Source of the DNA: an uncultured Clostridia bacterium
Lineage (GTDB): Bacteria > Bacillota > Clostridia > Lachnospirales > CAG-274
DNA length: 5,111 nucleotides
Assembly (NCBI GenBank): GCA_946630405.1
Contig: CAMOYW010000110.1
Span: forward strand, 1-5,111
Direction of reading: 5' to 3'
A program made the translations under genes and the position numbers. The notes beneath the pieces were generated by a model. The model saw only the letters and a program-made list of their open reading frames with translations, was not told the origin of the DNA and did not search any database. Below are positions 1 to 5,111 of this stretch, one piece after another; position 1 is the first letter of the stretch, and the number at the start of each line of letters is the position of its first letter.

Positions 1-80
1 CATTCATCTATACATTTCTTAATGTTATCTTTTTCATTATAAGCAGGTATTATTATATATAAAACATCCTTATCAGACAT
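1..80 (-). CDS. Family 2 glycosyltransferase, N-terminal fragment (runs off the left edge)
   Basis: Twenty-six complete codons are visible from an ATG at 80-78, reading MSDKDVLYIIIPAYNEKDNI followed by KKCIDE. The hydrophobic strand followed by PAYNE and an acidic/asparagine stretch is the nucleotide-binding beta1-loop-alpha1 start of GT-A fold family 2 glycosyltransferases, enzymes that use UDP- or GDP-sugars in the cytoplasm. The PAYNE-x-x-NI form is typical of DPM1-like polyprenyl-phosphate sugar synthases and of general GT2 cell-envelope enzymes; 26 residues cannot separate these. The start is supported by AGAGG at 91-87, six bases upstream. The gene begins one base after the stop of the membrane glycosyltransferase gene, with its ribosome binding site inside that gene's last codons, so the two are almost certainly cotranscribed and translationally coupled. 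The catalytic DXD and the C-terminus lie outside the window, so donor and acceptor are unknown. Confidence 0.85.
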   Translation of the reverse strand, partial: MSDKDVLYIIIPAYNEKDNIKKCIDE

Positions 81-81
81 A

Positions 82-1254
82 TTAAACCTCTTTCTCGGTA
101 GGGTCTTTGCGCTTTCCTTTAAAAAGCAGAATATATATTAACACAAAAAACAATATCCACATCAAAACGGTCAATCCATAATTATTTACGGCATTTGACA
201 GAAAAGTCAAATCAGGGTAATTTGTATCAATATACTTACCGAGTTTAAATCCGTCTATCGAAAACAGGAGATAGAGCATTGTTACGACCGTGTATGATAA
301 ATAACCTACCCTATTCCCCATTACAGCCAATGTCACGATCGGTATGACCAGATACTGATTTGCTATGGCAGATGACAACATGACCAAAGCAACGAGATAT
401 ATCATCAACTTTTCTTCTTTTTTGAATTCACGCACCAATATTCCCACTAATGCAAGAAGTATAAAAAACACAACAAAATAAACATTATCGTGCACGCCAA
501 AAGCTTTATATATCGGCATTAAAAAAGGTGAATTGGAAAACGAACGATATAAAAAAACATTTTGCAAAATCCCATAAAAGGCATCTTTACTTTCAAGAGC
601 AAAAGGAACAAACGACAGCAAAAACAATATTACGGGAACAAATGAATATATAATTTTTTTCCTGAAAGTAAGGTCTTTCGCTATCAGGATCCAAAACGGC
701 ATCATGAACATGATATGCTTTGTTATGAGAGATAAGGCAAACATCAATACATACATAACATCTTTTTTACAGAATTTTTCATTACTATTATAATTTTGAA
801 ATGCTATGATCGCAAACAGGATAGCAAGATTATCAAATTGGTTATGAAAGCCCGTAATAATAACAGAAATGGGATTTAATAAAAACAACCCCGATGCCTT
901 AATTCCGTATTTCTTTTGTAATATGACGGCTATAAATACATCAACAGTCGTCAAAAAAACTACTATCAAAACCCTATAAGTTTGAACGGAAAAAACATTT
1001 ATTTCGGGTGCGGATAAGGCATACAATATACCCTGAACGCAGAAAAAAAGCGGACCATAATTATATCTTTCCGTGTTGGCATACACATTTTTGAATTGCG
1101 TTACCAGTCGACCGACGATACAATAAGACTCAAAATCAAAATTATGTCCAAAAAGCATAACAGTCAAGCGCAAGATCACGCCTGCCATAACTATTAATCC
1201 AAAGCATTTATTGTATTTAACTGCCACAGGATCATCTATATGTTCTTCTTTCAT
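82..1254 (-). CDS. Polytopic membrane protein, probable GT-C fold glycosyltransferase
   Basis: This 390-residue protein has roughly ten or eleven hydrophobic segments (about 17-36, 66-83, 92-112, 120-134, 137-153, 165-192, 200-219, 257-274, 282-311, 318-333 and 360-378) and a basic C-terminal tail (KGKRK). GT-C enzymes transfer sugars from polyprenyl-phosphate donors on the outer membrane face. Three features match that fold: an acidic residue in the first external loop after TM1 (HNFDFESY, 37-44), an aromatic YNYGPLF segment (64-70) resembling the Y-x-Y-P-P-L motif of bacterial GT87/ALG6-like proteins, and HNQFDNLAILFA (137-148), resembling the H-x-Q-x-D motif opening a transmembrane helix in those families. 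The ATG at 1254 has GAAGAAGG at 1272-1265 with a rather long 10-base spacing. A GT2 gene follows at once, suggesting a joint role in glycolipid or surface glycan assembly. Its GC content is visibly lower than that of recG and fakA. A flippase or polymerase is less likely. Substrate cannot be assigned. Confidence 0.75.
   Translation of the reverse strand: MKEEHIDDPVAVKYNKCFGLIVMAGVILRLTVMLFGHNFDFESYCIVGRLVTQFKNVYANTERYNYGPLFFCVQGILYALSAPEINVFSVQTYRVLIVVFLTTVDVFIAVILQKKYGIKASGLFLLNPISVIITGFHNQFDNLAILFAIIAFQNYNSNEKFCKKDVMYVLMFALSLITKHIMFMMPFWILIAKDLTFRKKIIYSFVPVILFLLSFVPFALESKDAFYGILQNVFLYRSFSNSPFLMPIYKAFGVHDNVYFVVFFILLALVGILVREFKKEEKLMIYLVALVMLSSAIANQYLVIPIVTLAVMGNRVGYLSYTVVTMLYLLFSIDGFKLGKYIDTNYPDLTFLSNAVNNYGLTVLMWILFFVLIYILLFKGKRKDPTEKEV
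87..91 (-). promoter_or_regulatory. Ribosome binding site of the GT2 gene, inside the 3' end of the GT-C-like gene
   Basis: AGAGG on the minus strand lies six bases before the ATG at 80 and overlaps the final codons of the membrane glycosyltransferase gene. This supports both the GT2 start and coupled translation of the pair. Confidence 0.65.
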
Positions 1255-1264
1255 ACAACTTACG

Positions 1265-1272
1265 CCTTCTTC
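1265..1272 (-). promoter_or_regulatory. Ribosome binding site of the GT-C-like gene
   Basis: The minus strand reads GAAGAAGG, a purine-rich Shine-Dalgarno match, ending ten bases before the ATG at 1254. The spacing is slightly longer than the usual five to nine bases, but no better in-frame start lies nearby. Confidence 0.55.
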
Positions 1273-1288
1273 GTCTGTATATTTATTC

Positions 1289-1316
1289 TTTTAATACAAT
1301 TTTTGTTATATTAAAA
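1289..1316. repeat. AT-rich inverted repeat (11-base arms, 6-base loop)
   Basis: The arms TTTTAATACAA (1289-1299) and TTATATTAAAA (1306-1316) are reverse complements except at one position, around TTTTTG. In a transcript of the minus strand the odd position becomes a G-U wobble, giving an uninterrupted 11-base-pair stem. The stem is almost entirely A/U and is not followed by a T tract on either strand, so it is a poor intrinsic terminator. It overlaps the weak candidate promoter of the glycosyltransferase genes, where an operator would be expected. In such AT-rich DNA it may also be a chance palindrome. Confidence 0.5.
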
Positions 1317-1330
1317 CGCAAAAGACACAT

Positions 1331-1339
1331 TTATCCACA
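1331..1339 (+). promoter_or_regulatory. Perfect DnaA-box 9-mer (TTATCCACA)
   Basis: TTATCCACA is the high-affinity consensus recognised by DnaA in most bacteria, and here it lies in non-coding DNA. It is a single site without a nearby cluster or AT-rich 13-mers, and neither dnaA nor dnaN is close, so this is not a replication origin. It could titrate DnaA, act as a regulatory site, or be a chance match; the shorter TATCCACAT also occurs inside coding sequence at 154-162 and 3504-3512. Confidence 0.3.
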
Positions 1340-1399
1340 TATCAACAATCACTTGCAATATGGTACAAATTCACTCTTACGCCCCTTATTCTTTCTCCC

Positions 1400-3448
1400 T
1401 CACAGACAAATTTCTTCATTTTCCCTCGAATACATTTCATCAAGTCGTTTTTTGAGATGTTTATTCTTTTCCGTTTTTAATTCGGGGTCTGTTTTATATA
1501 TTTTGGTTGCCTGTTGGTGTACTCTTGCAAGAATGGGGGTGTCCTCGTACAGGTTTGCTATCTTTAATTCGGGGATGCCGTGTTGGTGGGTGCCGAAGAA
1601 ATCTCCGGGACCTCGAAGCTCCATATCTTTTTCACTCAGAACAAAGCCGCTGTCTGTTTCGCACATTGCTTTGAGTCTTTTTACAGCGGTTTTGCCCTTA
1701 TTGTCACTTACAAGCACGCAGGTACTTTTCCTTTTGCCTCTGCCAACTCTTCCTCGGAGCTGATGCAGGGTCGATAAACCGAAACGGTCGGCATTTTCTA
1801 TTATCATAAGACTTGCGTTGGGAACGTTTATTCCCACCTCAATAACGGTTGTAGCCACGAGCACATCTATTTCTCCCGCGGCAAAGCTTTCCATTATTTC
1901 GGCTTTCTCGGCAGGCTTCATTTTGCCGTGTACACAACTTACCCGCAAGTCTTTTAAGTGCTTTTCAGACAGTTCATCCGTATACGCAAGCACACTTTTA
2001 AGCTCATTTTGACCCTCTTCTATCATAGGACATATTATATAACATTGTCCGCCACTTGCAGCTTCTTTTTTGATAAACTCATACAATCTTGTGTAATAGC
2101 TTGTATCAACGGCAAATGTTGAGATCTTTTCTCTTCCCGGAGGAAGTTCATCTATCGCGGATATGTCAAGGTCTCCATATAGGATAAGCGCAAGCGTCCT
2201 CGGTATCGGGGTAGCGGTCATTACAAGCATGTGAACACCCTCGCCCTTTGAGCCGAGTTTTTCTCTTTGACGCACACCGAAACGATGCTGTTCATCGGTT
2301 ATTACAAGAGAAAGCTCCCGAAACTCCACGCTGTCTTGAATAAGTGCATGTGTTCCGATAGCTATATCTATCTCTCCGCTTTTGAGTGCTTCCCTTACAG
2401 CCCTTTTCTCTTTTGCCGAAACGGAAGATGTCAGCAAAGCACACGTGATCCCAAGCTTATCAAACAAAGCCGAAAACGCCTTATAATGCTGATTTGCAAG
2501 CACATCCGTAGGCACCATTACTGCCGCCTGTGTACCGTTATTAACGGCGATATAGCAAAGCATCATTGCAACGGCAGTTTTGCCGCTTCCCACGTCACCT
2601 TGAATAAGCCTGTTCATAACGCTTCCGCTTTTCAGCTCCGCTACAGCCTCGTCAAGAACTCTTTGCTGTGCATTTGTAAGCGAAAATCCCAATTCCGAGA
2701 GTGCTTTATCATAGTCAACGTTTTTAAAAACATGTTTAGCCCTTATTTTTTTTACATCGCCCTTAAGCTGCAAAAGTCTTAACTGCAACATCAAAAGCTC
2801 ATCAAATACAAATCGCTCTCTTGCTTTGTAAAATAAATCGTTACTTTGAGGAAAGTGAATATTTACATTGGCGGCATATATATCTTCAAGTTTTTCTTCA
2901 AGCAGCATTTCTTCGGGCAAGTATTCGTCAAGTTTACCTTCACATCCGTCAAGGCAACTTTTAACAACTGCCCTGAACGTCTTTTGAGAAAGCCCTTCAC
3001 TAAGGCGATAAACGGGAACTATCCTCCCCTGATTTAGACTGTTTGTCGTGTACCTTTCCCACTCAGGCGACTCTACCTGAAGTTTACCGTACTTAAATCC
3101 AACTTTTCCCGTAAATATATATGCCCTTCCCTGCTCCAAACTGTTTTTCATATACGGTTGATTGAACCATACGGCATTTAGCGTTCCCGTTTCGTCCTTG
3201 ACCGCACAAGTAACAACTTTAAGCTTTCCGAACATTGAAAGAGAAGGCTTAACAGATACTCTCGCAACAAATGTATATGTTCCGCCCGCTTCCATATCGG
3301 CTATTTTGGTAAAAACGGATTTATCCTTATAATCACGGGGATAGTATTCAACCACGTCCTTTACGGTCTTTAACCCCATATTTTCAAGTATCTGCCTGCG
3401 TTTCGGACCTATGCCTTTTACACAGTCAATACCGTCTTCAAATCTCAT
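1400..3448 (-). CDS. recG: ATP-dependent DNA helicase RecG
   Basis: RecG is a cytoplasmic superfamily 2 translocase that remodels stalled replication forks, Holliday junctions and R-loops. The 682 residues match the usual family length. In order, a helical N-terminus with a helix-hairpin-helix-like VKGIGPKR (10-17) leads to an OB-fold wedge domain (about 55-130). There F95 and Y99 of FNQPY sit where the aromatic residues that stack on the fork are expected. The helicase motifs follow: Walker A GDVGSGKT (284-291), DEQH (385-388), TATPIP (411-416), ATTVIEVG (532-539) and QLRGRVGR (563-570). Last comes the RecG-specific translocation (TRG) segment with RGPGDFFG (612-619) and GTHQHG (619-624). 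The second H replaces the Arg I would expect in GT(R/K)Q. I chose the ATG at 3448, with CGGAG at 3460-3456 seven bases upstream; a GTG one codon earlier (3451) is too close to that site. The TGATG overlap with the fakA stop implies translational coupling. No catalytic residue is missing. Confidence 0.97.
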   Translation of the reverse strand: MRFEDGIDCVKGIGPKRRQILENMGLKTVKDVVEYYPRDYKDKSVFTKIADMEAGGTYTFVARVSVKPSLSMFGKLKVVTCAVKDETGTLNAVWFNQPYMKNSLEQGRAYIFTGKVGFKYGKLQVESPEWERYTTNSLNQGRIVPVYRLSEGLSQKTFRAVVKSCLDGCEGKLDEYLPEEMLLEEKLEDIYAANVNIHFPQSNDLFYKARERFVFDELLMLQLRLLQLKGDVKKIRAKHVFKNVDYDKALSELGFSLTNAQQRVLDEAVAELKSGSVMNRLIQGDVGSGKTAVAMMLCYIAVNNGTQAAVMVPTDVLANQHYKAFSALFDKLGITCALLTSSVSAKEKRAVREALKSGEIDIAIGTHALIQDSVEFRELSLVITDEQHRFGVRQREKLGSKGEGVHMLVMTATPIPRTLALILYGDLDISAIDELPPGREKISTFAVDTSYYTRLYEFIKKEAASGGQCYIICPMIEEGQNELKSVLAYTDELSEKHLKDLRVSCVHGKMKPAEKAEIMESFAAGEIDVLVATTVIEVGINVPNASLMIIENADRFGLSTLHQLRGRVGRGKRKSTCVLVSDNKGKTAVKRLKAMCETDSGFVLSEKDMELRGPGDFFGTHQHGIPELKIANLYEDTPILARVHQQATKIYKTDPELKTEKNKHLKKRLDEMYSRENEEICL

Positions 3449-5070
3449 CACTCGGCTCCGAATATATAAGCATATACAGCCTGTCCTCCGTTTCTAAGCT
3501 CTGTATCCACATCATACTCATCCTCGGCATACTCTGCAAGTTCGGCTGCTTTTTCCTCACTTGCATCCTCACCGTAGTATACGGTCAATGTAAACAGATC
3601 GTCCCTGTCTTCAAGCATTTTATCTATTAAAGCCTTCGCACACTCCGTAATATCTTCTCTGCTTGCAACTATACTGTCGTCGCATATTGCGATATATTCG
3701 CCTTTTTTGATATCTATATCATTCACTGTTGTATCACGGACAGCACTTGTAACTTCTCCCGTCACTACGGCTTCCATAGCTTCTTTCATAGCATCGGTAT
3801 TTTCCGAGGCAGAAAGCTCGGGCATATATGCAAGCATTGCCGCCGCGCCTTGAGGAATACTTTTTGACGGTATAACGACCACTTCTTTTCCTTTGGTCAT
3901 TTCGCTTGCCTGATTTGCCGCAAGTATGATGTTTTTATTGTTTGGAAGTACAAATACTGTTTTTGCGTTTACTTTATCTATTGCATTTAAAATATCTTCG
4001 GTGCTTGAATTCATGGTTTGCCCGCCAAAAAGAACAACATCCGCACCGTATTCCTTAAACATCTCCTCGCTGCCATTACCGTTTGCGATAACGACAAACC
4101 CGTAGTCGGTCTCTTCGGCTTTTATTTCTTCAACCTCCTTTTCAATAAGAGAAGTATGTTGAAGCCTCATATTTTCGATTTTTACACTTTCAAGACTACC
4201 GATCTTGAGTGCTCTTTCTATCACCTCACCGGGGTGATTTGTATGAACATGCACTTTAATAAGTCCCGTATCTCTCACAAACACGATGGAATCGCCCATA
4301 GTGTCAAGGTAAGGTCTAAGTTCATCTCCAAGTCTTCCGTCCGCACCTTCACCCGTAACTATAAACTCCGTGCAGTAGCCGTACTTTATGTCCGCTTTAG
4401 CAGATGCCGCGGCGCTTTTAGCTTCAAAAGAAGTACCCGCTGTCAATATTTCGGACTCTTTACCGATATTTTCATATCCGCCTTTTATTATGTATACAAG
4501 CCCCTGTCCGCCCGAATCCACTCCTCCCGCCGCTTTAAGCTCGGGAAGCATATCGGGAGTTTTCATAAGCATATCCTCGGCATATTCAAGTGACTTGTGA
4601 AGTATCTGTGCAATATCTTCCTCTTCTTCACCCGACTTTAAGGCAGCCTCACTCAACGCTCGAATAATTGTCAACAATGTCCCCTCTTTGGGCTTCATTA
4701 CTGCCTTGTACGCCTCTTCCTTTGCTGAGGCAAGTGCAAGAGTGAGTTCCGAACCGTCAATACTCTTCTTGCCCGCAACAGCCTTGGAAAAGCCTCTGAA
4801 TATCTGCGACAAAATCACTCCCGAATTACCTCTTGCACCTCTGAGCGCACCGTTTGCGGCAGCCTTTGCCACATCGCAAATATCATCACTTTCGGTTGAC
4901 TGCGCAGCCTTTGCTGCCGAAATCGCCGTCATGGTCATGTTCGTTCCCGTATCTCCGTCGGGCACAGGGAAAACATTCATGGCATTAACATGCTCACTGT
5001 TTTTATTTAATTCATTGGCACCGTTTATTATAAATCTTCTTAAAGAAGCACCGTCTATACTGTTAAGCAA
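3448..5070 (-). CDS. fakA: Fatty acid kinase catalytic subunit FakA (DAK2/YloV family)
   Basis: FakA phosphorylates fatty acids bound to FakB (DegV-family) carriers, giving acyl-phosphate for phospholipid synthesis. The 540 residues match the family length of about 550. The N-terminal DhaL-like kinase domain carries NVFPVPDGDTGTNM (32-45; Mg-ATP aspartates D38 and D40), GARGNSGVILSQ (78-89), KPKEGTLL (126-133) and GGVDSGGQGL (182-191). After an Ala-rich linker the middle domain has YGYCTEF (230-236) and KVHVHTNHPG (272-281). C233, H274 and H276 correspond to residues I recall as a zinc site in the Staphylococcus aureus protein. The C-terminal domain has GGQTMNSS (349-356), PNNKN (376-380) and PQGAAAML (406-413). 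The start is the TTG at 5070, with GGAGG at 5082-5078 seven bases upstream. An in-frame TTG at 5088 would place that site inside the gene and lacks its own, and the chosen N-terminus, M(L)NSIDG, aligns with the usual start of the family. No fakB lies in the window. The gene overlaps recG downstream. Confidence 0.95.
   Translation of the reverse strand: MLNSIDGASLRRFIINGANELNKNSEHVNAMNVFPVPDGDTGTNMTMTAISAAKAAQSTESDDICDVAKAAANGALRGARGNSGVILSQIFRGFSKAVAGKKSIDGSELTLALASAKEEAYKAVMKPKEGTLLTIIRALSEAALKSGEEEEDIAQILHKSLEYAEDMLMKTPDMLPELKAAGGVDSGGQGLVYIIKGGYENIGKESEILTAGTSFEAKSAAASAKADIKYGYCTEFIVTGEGADGRLGDELRPYLDTMGDSIVFVRDTGLIKVHVHTNHPGEVIERALKIGSLESVKIENMRLQHTSLIEKEVEEIKAEETDYGFVVIANGNGSEEMFKEYGADVVLFGGQTMNSSTEDILNAIDKVNAKTVFVLPNNKNIILAANQASEMTKGKEVVVIPSKSIPQGAAAMLAYMPELSASENTDAMKEAMEAVVTGEVTSAVRDTTVNDIDIKKGEYIAICDDSIVASREDITECAKALIDKMLEDRDDLFTLTVYYGEDASEEKAAELAEYAEDEYDVDTELRNGGQAVYAYIFGAE
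3456..3460 (-). promoter_or_regulatory. recG: Ribosome binding site of recG, inside the 3' end of fakA
   Basis: CGGAG on the minus strand lies seven bases before the ATG at 3448 and four before the alternative GTG at 3451, favouring the ATG. It sits in the last codons of fakA, consistent with reinitiation by ribosomes finishing fakA. Confidence 0.55.
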
Positions 5071-5077
5071 ATCAATT

Positions 5078-5082
5078 CCTCC
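5078..5082 (-). promoter_or_regulatory. Ribosome binding site that decides the fakA start
   Basis: The minus strand reads GGAGG exactly seven bases before the TTG at 5070. This is a near-ideal Shine-Dalgarno and is the main reason for preferring that start over the in-frame TTG at 5088. Confidence 0.85.
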
Positions 5083-5111
5083 GATCAAAACTTTGATAAA
5101 TACCGATTAAA

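Larger units (their letters stand above)
1255..1399. other. AT-rich intergenic region between recG and the glycosyltransferase pair
   Basis: This 145-base gap separates the recG stop from the start of the membrane glycosyltransferase gene and is the only substantial non-coding stretch in the window. It contains the glycosyltransferase ribosome binding site (1265-1272), an inverted repeat (1289-1316) and a DnaA-box 9-mer (1331-1339). I found no GC-rich hairpin followed by a T run after recG, so an intrinsic terminator is not supported. A weak sigma-A-like promoter can be drawn on the minus strand, with TTGCGT at 1321-1316 and TGTATT at 1298-1293, 17 bases apart, but it matches consensus at only 3/6 and 4/6 positions. 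Whether the glycosyltransferases are read through from recG or have their own promoter is therefore open. Confidence 0.7.

Noticed and set aside
1331..1339. Chromosomal replication origin
   Set aside because: A single DnaA box with no cluster, no dnaA or dnaN nearby and no unwinding-element pattern is not an origin.
1259..1383. Eight-base direct repeat CTTACGCC (1259-1266 and 1376-1383) as a target-site duplication of a small inserted element
   Set aside because: The roughly 109 bases between the copies have no terminal inverted repeats, and an 8-mer repeated once within 145 bases is not improbable by chance.
1300..1399. Intrinsic terminator after recG
   Set aside because: The only sizeable hairpin (1289-1316) is AT-only and lacks a following T tract on either strand, so termination here is not supported.
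1353..1763. Plus-strand open frame of 136 codons opposite the end of recG
   Set aside because: It is antisense to the RecG translocation segment and its start has no Shine-Dalgarno.
2267..2782. Plus-strand open frame of 171 codons opposite recG
   Set aside because: It is antisense to the conserved RecG helicase motifs; the translation is rich in Cys, His and Lys and looks like noise.
4018..4593. Long plus-strand open frame of 191 codons opposite fakA
   Set aside because: It lies wholly antisense to the well-supported fakA gene, has no convincing ribosome binding site, and its translation shows no recognisable domain. It is a by-product of fakA codon use.
4688..5110. Plus-strand open frame of 140 codons at the right edge
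   Set aside because: It mirrors the Ala/Gly-rich FakA kinase domain on the opposite strand, giving an Ala/Ser/Pro-rich artefact.
5088..5111. 3' end of an upstream minus-strand gene (for example an Asp23-family gene, often found before fakA)
   Set aside because: Two minus-strand frames are open over the last 24 bases, one ending at the TGA at 5087-5085 and another running slightly further; neither tail is long enough to recognise.

Overview
The window looks like a piece of a low-to-moderate GC Gram-positive (Bacillota) chromosome, most likely from the class Clostridia. The evidence is the adjacent fakA (DAK2/YloV family) and recG genes, a common Bacillota arrangement, together with strong GGAGG-type ribosome binding sites, a TTG start and AT-rich codon use. 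This is inferred from gene content and style; no rRNA or other taxonomic marker is present.

All genes lie on the minus strand, so in transcription order the window reads from its right end to its left. (1) 5071-5111 holds only the leader of the first gene, with its Shine-Dalgarno. (2) 3448-5070 encodes FakA, the ATP-dependent kinase subunit that phosphorylates FakB-bound fatty acids. (3) 1400-3448 encodes the branched-DNA helicase RecG; its start overlaps the fakA stop in a TGATG junction. (4) 1255-1399 is the only real intergenic gap. It is very AT-rich and holds an 11-bp-arm inverted repeat and a perfect DnaA-box 9-mer. (5) 82-1254 encodes a polytopic membrane protein resembling GT-C glycosyltransferases. 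(6) 1-80 is the 5' end of a family-2 glycosyltransferase that runs off the left edge and starts one base after the preceding stop.

Functionally there are two modules. fakA-recG is a housekeeping pair that is translationally coupled but has no obvious biochemical link. The two glycosyltransferases form a tight pair: a cytoplasmic GT2 with a polyprenyl-phosphate-sugar-synthase-like N-terminus and an integral membrane GT-C-like enzyme. A plausible reading is that the GT2 charges a lipid carrier with a sugar that the GT-C protein then transfers outside the membrane. Base composition drops visibly from fakA/recG into the glycosyltransferase pair, so 1255-1399 looks like the border between a conserved block and a more variable surface-glycan locus.

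No tRNA, rRNA, CRISPR array, insertion sequence or intrinsic terminator was recognised. I do not see convincing evidence of an undescribed system. The least characterised item is the GT-C-like protein and its partner.
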